Shown here in pieces: positions 1 through 6,447 of a stretch of 9,953 nucleotides of DNA. The DNA comes from JAYXXU01 sp049301135 (GTDB lineage: Bacteria; Pseudomonadota; Gammaproteobacteria; Pseudomonadales; Moraxellaceae): the NCBI GenBank assembly GCA_049301135.1, contig JBAQKP010000070.1, positions 1 to 9,953 of the forward strand. Reading direction: 5' to 3'. The translations under genes were made by a program, and so were the position numbers. Numbering within the stretch: position 1 is the stretch's first letter; the number at the start of each line of letters is the position of its first letter. The notes beneath the pieces were generated by a model, which saw only the letters and a list, made by a program, of their open reading frames with translations, searched no databases and was not told the DNA's origin.

Positions 1-1312
1 TCAGGAAAGTCGCCACATATGGAATAAAACCGCCATGCAACGCCACGCCGTTGGCCATCGCGCTCATGCCAAACTCACGCACACCGTAATGCACATAGTT
101 ACCAGCAGGATTGTCTTGTACGCCCGAGCAGCCTTTCCACAAGGTCAGGTTCGAACCAGCCAGATCCGCCGAGCCACCGAGCAATTCCGGCAGAATTGGT
201 CCAAACGCTTGTAGCGTGTTCTGGCTGGCTTTACGGCTGGCGATGGTTTCGGCTTTGTCGTTACACGCGGTAATAAATGCATCGGCTTGCGCTGCAAAAT
301 CTGCGGGCAAGTCGCCATTGATGCGACGCTGCAATTCAGCGGCCAGCTCAGGATAGCGGTTTTGATAGACCTCAAACACCGAGTTCCAATGCATTTCTAG
401 CGCTTGGCCTTTGGCGTTGCAGTCCCATGCTTCATAGACATCGGCTGGAATCACAAACGGCTCATCGGTCCAGCCCAGCGCAGTGCGGGTTAGCGCGATT
501 TCGTCTTTACCCAGTGGCGCGCCATGACAGTCTTCTTTGCCTTGTTTATTTGGAGAGCCCAGACCGATGATGGTTTTACAAATGATCAGACTTGGCTTGC
601 TGGTTTCGGCTTGTGCGTCGAGTGTCGCTTGGCGAAGCGCGTCCGCGTCATGACCATCAACTTTAATCACTTGCCAGCCGTATGACTCAAAGCGCTTCGG
701 CGTATCGTCAGAAAACCAGCCTTCAACTTCACCATCAATCGAGATGCCATTGTCATCGTAATAGGCAATCAGCTTACCGAGTTGCAGCGTGCCGGCGAGT
801 GAACAAACTTCGTGCGAGATGCCTTCCATCAGGCAGCCATCACCCAAGAAACAGTAGGTGAAATGATCGACTACATTTAAGTTATCGCGGTTAAACTGTG
901 CCGCTAAGGTTTTTTCGGCCAGTGCAAAGCCGACCGCATTGGCAATGCCCTGCCCCAGTGGACCTGTGGTGGTTTCAACACCGACGGTATAGCCATATTC
1001 AGGATGGCCCGGAGTTTTACTGTGTAACTGACGGAATTGCTTGAGATCATCAATGCTGAGCGGATAGCCCGACAAGTGCAACAGCGCATATTGCAACATG
1101 GAGCCGTGGCCGTTGGACAGCACAAAACGATCACGGTTAATCCAGTTAGGGTTGCTTGGATTATGTTTTAAAAACTGCCGCCACAAGACTTCAGCAATAT
1201 CCGCCATGCCCATCGGCGCACCAGGGTGACCAGAATTGGCTTGTTGCACAGAATCCATTGCGAGCACACGAATCGCATTGGCGAGTCGGCGTTGGGCGAG
1301 TGGTTGGGACAT
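1..1312 (-). CDS. tkt: Transketolase, N-terminal 437 residues (partial, C-terminus beyond window start)
   Basis: Transketolase is a cytosolic thiamine-diphosphate enzyme of the non-oxidative pentose phosphate pathway that moves two-carbon ketol units between sugar phosphates. Translating the minus strand from ATG 1312 gives MSQPLAQRRLANAIRVLAMD and then SGHPGAPMGMADIAEV (His29 in the SGHPGAP motif), DRFVLSNGHGSML, GPLGQGIANAVG, the ThDP/metal-binding stretch GDGCLMEGISHEV, YYDDNGISIDGEVEGWF, ASRKASQN, GGSADLAGSNLTLW and HYGVREFGM, which carries the glutamate that activates the cofactor. This order matches E. coli TktA closely. The family is about 665 residues long, so roughly the last third (end of the pyrimidine domain and the C-terminal domain) lies outside the window. 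GGAA (1324-1321) sits 8 nt before the start. The gene diverges from metK. No frameshift is visible in the 437 complete codons. Confidence 0.97.
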   Translation of the reverse strand, partial: MSQPLAQRRLANAIRVLAMDSVQQANSGHPGAPMGMADIAEVLWRQFLKHNPSNPNWINRDRFVLSNGHGSMLQYALLHLSGYPLSIDDLKQFRQLHSKTPGHPEYGYTVGVETTTGPLGQGIANAVGFALAEKTLAAQFNRDNLNVVDHFTYCFLGDGCLMEGISHEVCSLAGTLQLGKLIAYYDDNGISIDGEVEGWFSDDTPKRFESYGWQVIKVDGHDADALRQATLDAQAETSKPSLIICKTIIGLGSPNKQGKEDCHGAPLGKDEIALTRTALGWTDEPFVIPADVYEAWDCNAKGQALEMHWNSVFEVYQNRYPELAAELQRRINGDLPADFAAQADAFITACNDKAETIASRKASQNTLQAFGPILPELLGGSADLAGSNLTLWKGCSGVQDNPAGNYVHYGVREFGMSAMANGVALHGGFIPYVATFL

Positions 1313-1414
1313 ATCAAAAGTTCCGCTGCGCTAAAAATGCGGCTATTGTCGTTTAAACTGGCCGCAGGGTAAAGCCAACATTGACCAAAAACACATAACC
1401 TTCATCATTTTGTC

Positions 1415-1448
1415 CTACAGGTATTTTGTATAATACAATCTTCTGTAG
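1415..1448. promoter_or_regulatory. Divergent tkt/metK promoter dyad with overlapping -10 elements on both strands
   Basis: A perfect 13-bp palindrome, TTGTAT-A-ATACAA (1426-1438), lies inside a nearly concentric outer inverted repeat, CTACAG (1415-1420) and CTGTAG (1443-1448). The palindrome contains a consensus -10 hexamer TATAAT on the plus strand (1429-1434) and TATTAT on the minus strand (complement of 1430-1435). Plus-strand transcription would start near 1441 and give metK a leader of about 100 nt. Minus-strand transcription would start near 1423 and give tkt a leader of about 110 nt. No good -35 box is found 16-18 bp upstream in either direction (best plus-strand candidate CATTTT, 1406-1411). 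Either another factor helps, or the dyad is an operator that controls both genes. The bidirectional role is inferred from symmetry and position. Confidence 0.55.
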
Positions 1449-1463
1449 CATTTTATCATTGGA

Positions 1464-1496
1464 TATGGTCGAGTCATACCGAGTCGCGGTACCATA
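1464..1496 (+). promoter_or_regulatory. Structured element in the metK 5' leader
   Basis: The presumed metK leader contains nested complementary segments: TATGGT (1464-1469) with ACCATA (1491-1496), and inside it ACCG (1478-1481) with CGGT (1487-1490) closing a 5-nt loop. An alternative fold is TACCG (1477-1481) with CGGTA (1487-1491). The pentamer GAGTC occurs twice (1471-1475, 1481-1485). No consensus of a SAM riboswitch class that I know is recognisable, and no MetJ-type AGACGTCT boxes are present between tkt and metK. A regulatory role is only an inference from its position in the leader of a SAM-synthesis gene. Confidence 0.3.
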
Positions 1497-1544
1497 GCGC
1501 GTTTTCACTCTTATCCTCACGGTCATCTGCTGGAATGCTTATTT

Positions 1545-2711
1545 ATGCGTGAATATACTGTTTTTACATCAGAATCGGTCAGTGAAGGCCATCCTGATAA
1601 AATGGCGGATCAGATCAGCGACGCGATTCTTGATGCGATTTTGACTGATGACCCACATGCACGAGTTGCCTGTGAAACCTTGGTTAAAACCGGTGCTGTG
1701 ATCTTGGCCGGCGAAATCACCACCACAGCAAATGTGGACTTTGAAAAAATCGTCCGCGACACCGTCAACAGCATTGGTTACAACCATTCGGACCTGGGCT
1801 TTGATGGCTCAACCTGTGCGGTGATTAACATGCTCGGCAAGCAATCACCTGACATTGCCCAAGGCGTGGATCGGCAAAAACCCGAAGACCAAGGTGCAGG
1901 CGATCAAGGGCTGATGTTCGGTTATGCCAGTCACGAAACCGACGTGCTAATGCCCGCCCCGATTCAGTACGCGCATCGTTTGGTCGAAAAACAAGCACAA
2001 TTGCGTAAAAACGGCACATTGCCGTGGCTACGTCCAGATGCCAAAAGCCAAATCACCTTCCACTATGAAAATGGCGTGCCGAGCAAAGTCGATGCGATTG
2101 TCTTATCGACCCAGCATGATCCCAGTATTTCGCTGAAAGACCTGCAAGAGGCAGTACGCGAAGAAATCATTAAACAAGTGATTCCCGCCGAATGGCTGCA
2201 TGCAGACACGCAGTACCATATCAATCCGACTGGGATTTTTATTATTGGTGGACCAGTCGGCGATGCAGGCTTAACCGGTCGTAAAATCATCGTGGATACC
2301 TACGGCGGCATGGCGCGACATGGCGGCGGGGCGTTTTCGGGTAAAGATCCATCTAAGGTCGACCGTTCAGCGGCATATGCCGGTCGTTATGTGGCCAAAA
2401 ACATCGTGGCAGCGGGCTTGGCCGACAAGTGTGAAATTCAGGTCAGTTACGCCATCGGTGTGGCAGAGCCGACCTCGATTTCGATTAATACTTTTGGGAG
2501 CGGTAAAATCAGCGATGAGCAGATTATCGCGTTGGTGCGTGAGCATTTTGATCTGCGGCCATACGGGATTACCCGCATGCTAAATCTGATTCAGCCGATG
2601 TATCAGCAAACGGCCAGTTATGGGCATTTTGGGCGGCAGGGTTCAGACACCGCGTTTACGTGGGAAAAAACCGACCGCGCTGAGGGCTTACGTCAGGCGG
2701 CTGGTTTGTAA
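1545..2711 (+). CDS. metK: S-adenosylmethionine synthetase (methionine adenosyltransferase)
   Basis: MetK makes S-adenosylmethionine from methionine and ATP, releasing phosphate and pyrophosphate; it is a cytosolic tetramer and the source of the cell's methyl donor. The 388-residue product is the usual length (E. coli MetK is 384). It opens with FTSESVSEGHPDKMADQ, with the ATP-site His16 and metal-binding Asp18. GAGDQGLMFGYA, a family signature, is at 117-128, and the glycine-rich phosphate-binding loop GGGAFSGKDPSKVDRSAAY is at 260-278. Further core blocks are GGPVGDAGLTGRKIIVDTYGG and VSYAIGVAEPTS. GGAA at 1532-1535 lies 9 nt before ATG 1545, and the N-terminus aligns with the family, so this start is secure. 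The gene diverges from tkt and ends before a strong bidirectional terminator. No key residue is missing. Confidence 0.98.
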   Translation: MREYTVFTSESVSEGHPDKMADQISDAILDAILTDDPHARVACETLVKTGAVILAGEITTTANVDFEKIVRDTVNSIGYNHSDLGFDGSTCAVINMLGKQSPDIAQGVDRQKPEDQGAGDQGLMFGYASHETDVLMPAPIQYAHRLVEKQAQLRKNGTLPWLRPDAKSQITFHYENGVPSKVDAIVLSTQHDPSISLKDLQEAVREEIIKQVIPAEWLHADTQYHINPTGIFIIGGPVGDAGLTGRKIIVDTYGGMARHGGGAFSGKDPSKVDRSAAYAGRYVAKNIVAAGLADKCEIQVSYAIGVAEPTSISINTFGSGKISDEQIIALVREHFDLRPYGITRMLNLIQPMYQQTASYGHFGRQGSDTAFTWEKTDRAEGLRQAAGL

Positions 2712-2718
2712 TCTAGGT

Positions 2719-2779
2719 TTCGACAAGCTCAACCAGCCGGTATTGTTGTCTGAGCCTGTCGAAGGCGACAATACCGGCT
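2719..2779. repeat. Two interlocked inverted repeats, REP-like, downstream of metK
   Basis: Arm a, TTCGACAAGCTCA (2719-2731), is complementary to a', TGAGCCTGTCGAA (2751-2763), at 12 of 13 positions. Arm b, AGCCGGTATTGT (2735-2746), is perfectly complementary to b', ACAATACCGGCT (2768-2779). The order is a-b-a'-b', so the two stems cannot form together as simple hairpins; they are alternatives or a pseudoknot. If b pairs with b', the loop displays CTGAGCCTGTCGAAGG, which I recall as the conserved core of scattered short palindromic repeats in many proteobacterial genomes. GCCT (2754-2757) and AGGC (2763-2766) can form a small inner hairpin. The element lies wholly between metK and its terminator. 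I see no second copy in the window. Confidence 0.6.
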
Positions 2780-2785
2780 CAAAAC

Positions 2786-2817
2786 AACAAAGCCCGCAAT
2801 GTGCGGGCTTTGTTTTG
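2786..2817. terminator. Bidirectional intrinsic terminator between metK and the porin gene
   Basis: A 13-bp perfect stem, AACAAAGCCCGCA (2786-2798) with TGCGGGCTTTGTT (2802-2814), closes a 3-nt loop. On the plus strand it is followed by TTTGTTTT, serving metK. On the minus strand it is followed by TTGTTGTTTT, serving the convergent porin gene, which ends at 2845. A short hairpin, CGATC-AAG-GATCG (2831-2843), lies just after the porin stop codon. The GC-rich stem, T-rich flanks on both sides and tail-to-tail location make this a confident call. Confidence 0.9.
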
Positions 2818-2844
2818 GTTGTCGTTTAACCGATCAAGGATCGC

Positions 2845-4077
2845 TTAGAACGCAAACTGCAGACGGGTTTGGATTGCGCTAGCGTCACGCTCTACGCCCT
2901 TGTTGGTTGGGCTAGCAGCGGTGGCTGTGCCATCAACGTATTCAAACATCACGCGGGTGTTACCGTTGATGTAGTAGTTGGCGCCAACTGTGTATTGCAC
3001 TGCCTCAGCATTGCTGTCTTTGTTTTCCATCATGTCGTAACGGGCTTTCAGCTCAATCGCACCAGCACCGGCGTTGACGCTTGGCGATTTGAACACGCCT
3101 TTTTTGGCATCATATTTACGCGCATGATCAGTCACGAAAAAGCTGGCTTGTACATAACCCGTATCGACTTTTTGTGACACAGTCGTGCCGGCAAACTCAT
3201 GGTCGGCTGTTGCGTACTCAAGCTGGGTCGAAAACGGGCCATTCATATAGGCCAATTCTAAGGCATAAGCGTCTTGCTGAATCGCATTACCCGAGATGGC
3301 TTGACTCAGTGCGCCGCGCACCACACCTGCACCAGTAGCAAAGCTATTGGTCGGTGCTGCGGTTGGCGTTGCACCGTTGAGTGGGTTACGGTCAGATGAG
3401 CCGCTTAGACCGATATGTAGGGTTTGACCATTGGCATTGATCGGGGCAACATAACCACGCAGGTTATAACCGAGACCTTGAGTTGCCGCGCCAGCAGCCG
3501 AACGAGTATTGTAGACCGCCATGCCGTAACCATAGTCCATCTCGCCCATTTTAGCAGCGGTATCGACGAACACACCTTGTTGGTACTGACGACCTTCATA
3601 CAAGCCCGATGCAGTCGCAAATGGCCGTTCCATAAAGGTAATTTCGTTCGAGCTAGTCAGCTCTTCCATGCCACGATAGGGCTTGGCTTGACCAAAACGC
3701 ACGTTATGATCCATCAGTTGGGTGCTGATCCACATTTCGCGGAAACCTGAACCAGTAGTACCGCTTTGACCAGCAAAGTCGTTTTCAAACTTATAGCCCC
3801 AACCGTAGGCCTTCCCTTCTAAGGTAATACGGGCACGACGGAATGAAGTCGTGCTGTTGGTCGCTTGCGATGTGGGTGACAGGTCGTCTTCTTCATTGAT
3901 ATAACGGCCATCGAAATGAATCCGTGCGCCGAGTTTGGCAGAGAACAGATCGTTTTTGATCTCAAAACCACCTTTGGTGCTGACAGTGGTGTCAGACGAC
4001 AGGTCTGCTGGTGCTGGTGCAGCGAAGGCTGAAACAGACAGGGCGGATACTAGCGTTGCCAAATACAGCTTTTTCAT
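2845..4077 (-). CDS. Outer-membrane porin of the OprO/OprP (Porin_O_P) family
   Basis: The predicted product is a beta-barrel porin that lets small anions across the outer membrane; family members OprP and OprO take up phosphate and polyphosphate in Pseudomonas. From ATG 4077 it has 410 residues. A signal peptide, MKKLYLATLVSALSVSAFA, has a likely cleavage site after residue 19. Family features are the early strand FSAKLGARIHFDGRY, the RRARITLEGKAYGWGYKFE segment, GFREMWIS, VRFGQAKPYRGMEELTSSNEITFMER, alternating aromatic/polar strands throughout, and a terminal phenylalanine (LQFAF) for barrel insertion by the BAM complex. The N-terminal coiled coil of OprP is absent. ATG 4077 is preferred because GGAG (4089-4086) lies 8 nt upstream and an upstream GTG would overlap it. 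Pho-box-like repeats upstream suggest phosphate control. Substrate specificity cannot be read from sequence. Confidence 0.85.
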   Translation of the reverse strand: MKKLYLATLVSALSVSAFAAPAPADLSSDTTVSTKGGFEIKNDLFSAKLGARIHFDGRYINEEDDLSPTSQATNSTTSFRRARITLEGKAYGWGYKFENDFAGQSGTTGSGFREMWISTQLMDHNVRFGQAKPYRGMEELTSSNEITFMERPFATASGLYEGRQYQQGVFVDTAAKMGEMDYGYGMAVYNTRSAAGAATQGLGYNLRGYVAPINANGQTLHIGLSGSSDRNPLNGATPTAAPTNSFATGAGVVRGALSQAISGNAIQQDAYALELAYMNGPFSTQLEYATADHEFAGTTVSQKVDTGYVQASFFVTDHARKYDAKKGVFKSPSVNAGAGAIELKARYDMMENKDSNAEAVQYTVGANYYINGNTRVMFEYVDGTATAASPTNKGVERDASAIQTRLQFAF

Positions 4078-4085
4078 GAGAAACA

Positions 4086-4089
4086 CTCC
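4086..4089 (-). promoter_or_regulatory. Shine-Dalgarno site that fixes the porin start
   Basis: GGAG on the minus strand ends 8 nt before ATG 4077. The in-frame GTG at 4086 overlaps this site and would add only V/M-F-L before the canonical signal peptide, so it is unlikely to be the start. Confidence 0.8.
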
Positions 4090-4453
4090 AGAGAAAATCC
4101 ATTGCGGCGGTTTTTGAATACCGTCGTGAACTATTTAGTCGTCTGGGATGGTTGAGATCTGTCCCCCATCACCCTTGATCCCACGACACTTGGCACGCAG
4201 TATCCACTCGCTATATGACAAAATGATTTTGGCTAGATGTCATTTTGATGACAATGTTTCAAAACATAACCTTGATCCTAGATTTGCACGTTTTTTGCCC
4301 AGTCCAGTACGACTCTCGTCACTGCTTTGCATGAAGACCGTAAAATAGTACGACAGTATCGGTCGCCTAGATGACAAAACAGCGTACCAACACGGCCAAA
4401 TTCTGGCATGATCGAGTTTCTGGACTTTAAAACTATGGATCGTCATCACTATC
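4087..4453. other. Divergent intergenic region between the porin gene and dgt
   Basis: This 367-bp gap holds the start regions of both flanking genes. The porin-facing part contains the Pho-box-like array (4211-4254) and a possible -10 hexamer. For dgt I find no convincing promoter; AT-rich stretches near 4338-4350 (GTAAAATAG) and 4426-4434 are possible -10 regions without matching -35 boxes. Short open frames here (for example 4148-4348 on plus and 4240-4512 on minus) have no Shine-Dalgarno site and no recognisable protein character, and they overlap the control elements or dgt. I see no RNA gene. Confidence 0.5.
4199..4254 (-). promoter_or_regulatory. Pho-box-like heptamer array and candidate porin promoter
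   Basis: Read on the minus strand, TTGTCAT (4254-4248), ATGACAT (4243-4237) and TTGTCAT (4221-4215) start exactly 0, 11 and 33 bp apart, keeping the 11-bp register of PhoB half-sites (consensus CTGTCAT with 4-bp AT-rich spacers). The matches are 6/7, 5/7 and 6/7; the expected position at +22 holds a poor match. A -10-like GATACT (4204-4199) starts 10 bp after the last heptamer, the spacing known for PhoB-activated promoters that lack a -35 box. The first two heptamers can also be read as a palindrome, TGTCAT-4 nt-ATGACA, so another dimeric regulator is possible. Confidence 0.45.
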
Positions 4454-5797
4454 ATGATGCGCTGGGCACAACTTCTCTCGCCTGCTCGCTTGGGCAGCCG
4501 AAAACGCCACACTGAACAGTCCCGCAGTCCGTTTCACAAAGACTATGACCGGATTATTTTTTCACAAAGCTTTAGGCAGCTTAACCGTAAAACCCAAGTG
4601 CATCCGCTGACCCAAAACGATGCGATTCACACTCGTCTGACCCATTCACTCGAAGTATCTTGTGTGGGTCGTTCGCTCGGGATGTTGGCGGCTGAAAAGC
4701 TCAAAGACGATCTGCCAATGTGGGTCAGTCCAGCGGATGTTGGTGCGATTATTCAAGCAGCGTGTCTAGCGCATGACATTGGCAATCCGCCGTTTGGACA
4801 TGCTGGTGAATATGCCATGCGTGACTGGTTTGACCGGCCAGCACAAGCGCATATTCAAGCACTGGTCACAGCGCAACAATGGAGTGATTTGGTGCAGTTT
4901 GAAGGCAATGCGCAAGGTTTGCGAATTCTCAGCCGCTTGGAGTACCATCCGGATGACGGCGGCATGCGGCTGACCTATGCCACGTTAGGCGCGTATTTAA
5001 AGTATCCTTGGCTACCCAAACCCATGACCGAACAAGCCAATAAATCCAGTGATCGGCTGGCAAAATTTGGCTGTTATAGCAGTGAAAAACAGATTTTGGC
5101 TGAGATTGGTGAGCATCTCGGCTTGATCCAAACCGGTGAGTTTGCCTTTTGTCGGCATCCGCTGACCTATCTGCTTGAGGCGGCGGATGATGTTTGTTAC
5201 GCCTTGATTGATATGGAAGACGGCTTATCACTGGGCATGCTTCACTATGCTGAGGTGGAGCCGATTTTTTTGCAGTTGATCGGCGATCTTGGCGCACCGC
5301 ATGAGGTCAACAGTGACGTACCGATGCGACAAAAACTCGCTGCGCTGCGCGGTCGGGCAATGAAGCGTTTGGTCGAGGTGCTGACTGATGTGTTTGTCGC
5401 GCACCAAACTGAACTGCTCAGTGGCACGCTACGCGGTAGTCTGCTCGATCACTGTCCGCGTGATGTATGTGACGGGATTGAAGCCGCCAAGAACATGGCG
5501 CGGCAACATATTTTTACCCATCCACACAAGGCTCGATTAGAATTGGTCGCGACCGCTAACCTGACCGTGCTGATGGATCATTTTATGCCGTTGGCACTGC
5601 TGGATCAGGCCGCGCTACAACAGGCCAGCTTTCGGGAGCGGCGCTTGTTGCATCTATTACAGCACTACGGCGCACGACTCGACGGCACGCCGTATGAGAA
5701 TATGATGCAGGTGCTGGATGCGATTAGTGCGTTGTCCGATCATCAGGCGCATAGTCTGGCGCAGGATTTACAGGGGCATCGGGTGGCGTTGGTTTAG
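4454..5797 (+). CDS. dgt: dGTPase-type deoxynucleoside triphosphate triphosphohydrolase (HD domain)
   Basis: Enzymes of this family hydrolyse dGTP or other dNTPs to the deoxynucleoside and tripolyphosphate, trimming the dNTP pool. The 447-residue product carries the HD metal site: His64 in HTRLTHSLEVSCVGRSLG, His107-Asp108 in CLAHDIGNPPFGH, His116, and a later aspartate in the EAADDVCYALIDMEDGL block. Other conserved blocks are SPFHKDYDRIIFSQSFRQLN, FEGNAQGLRIL, MRLTYATLGAYLKYPW and KFGCYSSEKQ. The pattern and length fit the shorter type-2 group (as in Pseudomonas PA1124) rather than the ~505-residue E. coli Dgt. Two adjacent ATGs (4454, 4457) are possible starts; neither has a clear Shine-Dalgarno site, so the exact start is uncertain by one residue. 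The stop lies 18 nt before the RuvA start preferred here, suggesting co-transcription with ruvAB. The preferred dNTP cannot be told from sequence. Confidence 0.92.
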   Translation: MMRWAQLLSPARLGSRKRHTEQSRSPFHKDYDRIIFSQSFRQLNRKTQVHPLTQNDAIHTRLTHSLEVSCVGRSLGMLAAEKLKDDLPMWVSPADVGAIIQAACLAHDIGNPPFGHAGEYAMRDWFDRPAQAHIQALVTAQQWSDLVQFEGNAQGLRILSRLEYHPDDGGMRLTYATLGAYLKYPWLPKPMTEQANKSSDRLAKFGCYSSEKQILAEIGEHLGLIQTGEFAFCRHPLTYLLEAADDVCYALIDMEDGLSLGMLHYAEVEPIFLQLIGDLGAPHEVNSDVPMRQKLAALRGRAMKRLVEVLTDVFVAHQTELLSGTLRGSLLDHCPRDVCDGIEAAKNMARQHIFTHPHKARLELVATANLTVLMDHFMPLALLDQAALQQASFRERRLLHLLQHYGARLDGTPYENMMQVLDAISALSDHQAHSLAQDLQGHRVALV

Positions 5798-5804
5798 TTT
5801 TTTT

Positions 5805-5807
5805 GGA
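5805..5807 (+). promoter_or_regulatory. Weak Shine-Dalgarno site favouring RuvA start at 5816
   Basis: The GGA of TTGGATG lies 8 nt before ATG 5816. The upstream in-frame ATGs at 5807 and 5810 overlap or follow it directly and have only a T-rich run before them. RuvA proteins normally begin MIG, which also points to 5816. Confidence 0.65.
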
Positions 5808-5815
5808 TGATGACG

Positions 5816-6415
5816 ATGATTGGTTGTTTAACCGGCAAAATTTTACAACTCAGTGCGCCCGTGGTGCTACTCGATGTCAACGGTGTCGGCTATGAAGTCG
5901 AAACACCGCTATCGACCTTTTGCCAATTGAAAAACGGCCAACAGGTCACTCTATGGACGCATCTGGTGGTGCGTGAAGATGCCCAGTTGTTATACGGGTT
6001 CTTTGATCAAGACGACAAAGCCCTGTTTCGGATTCTGCTAAAAGTCAACGGCGTAGGCCCGAAGCTGGCGTTGGCGATTTTGTCCGGCATGAGTGCGGCG
6101 ATGTTGATTCAGTCGATTGAAATGCAAGACATCAGCACCTTGACCCGTATCGCAGGAGTCGGCAAAAAAACCGCCGAACGCTTGGTGATCGAGTTACGCG
6201 ACCGTTTGCAAGGCTTGACCTCGACCAGTGCTGACGGTGTGGTGACACAGATTGGTCTGGGTGCTGCTTCGCCGATTGCTGAGGCTGAGGCTGCCTTGGT
6301 GTCGCTGGGTTATAAGCCGCTAGAAGCCCAAAAAGCCATCGCTGCGGTCAAAGCACAGCATAGCGAGACGGCAGATTTGATTCGGGCGGCACTAAAGTCG
6401 ATGCTCAAAACTTAA
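5816..6415 (+). CDS. ruvA: Holliday junction DNA helicase subunit RuvA
   Basis: RuvA binds four-way DNA junctions as a tetramer or octamer and loads the RuvB motor for branch migration in recombination and fork repair. From ATG 5816 it has 199 residues (E. coli RuvA has 203). Domain I (about 1-63) is an OB fold starting MIGCLTGKI and holding the acidic pin Glu54-Asp55 in VVREDAQLLYGF. Domain II has two helix-hairpin-helix motifs, VNGVGPKLALAIL (77-89) and IAGVGKKTAERLVIEL (112-127). A flexible linker (about 131-153) precedes the C-terminal RuvB-binding domain III (EAEAALVSLGYKPLEAQKAI, 155-174). The longer reading from ATG 5807 adds only MMT. The gene follows dgt closely and precedes ruvB by 32 nt. 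No ruvC is present in the window. Confidence 0.97.
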   Translation: MIGCLTGKILQLSAPVVLLDVNGVGYEVETPLSTFCQLKNGQQVTLWTHLVVREDAQLLYGFFDQDDKALFRILLKVNGVGPKLALAILSGMSAAMLIQSIEMQDISTLTRIAGVGKKTAERLVIELRDRLQGLTSTSADGVVTQIGLGAASPIAEAEAALVSLGYKPLEAQKAIAAVKAQHSETADLIRAALKSMLKT

Positions 6416-6447
6416 CCTTATACTCAAAAATCGGGCTGAACTGCATC

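Noticed and set aside
1441..1544. Known SAM riboswitch or MetJ operator upstream of metK
   Set aside because: I could find neither a SAM riboswitch core that I know nor AGACGTCT-type repeats; only an undefined structured element is supported.
3424..3750. 108-codon plus-strand frame inside the porin gene
   Set aside because: The opposite strand encodes an intact porin with signal peptide and terminal Phe; this frame is a shadow.
4078..4086. GTG start three codons upstream of the porin ATG
   Set aside because: The GTG overlaps the GGAG ribosome site and adds residues before a canonical MKK signal peptide.
4148..4348. 66-codon plus-strand frame in the porin/dgt intergenic region
   Set aside because: No Shine-Dalgarno site, no recognisable protein character, and it runs through the Pho-box-like array.
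4240..4512. 90-codon minus-strand frame across the dgt start
   Set aside because: It overlaps the conserved dgt N-terminus and the control region, and has no ribosome site.
4408..4512. 35-codon plus-strand frame overlapping the dgt start, a possible leader peptide
   Set aside because: No ribosome binding site and most of its length is out-of-frame dgt sequence; no attenuator hairpin follows.
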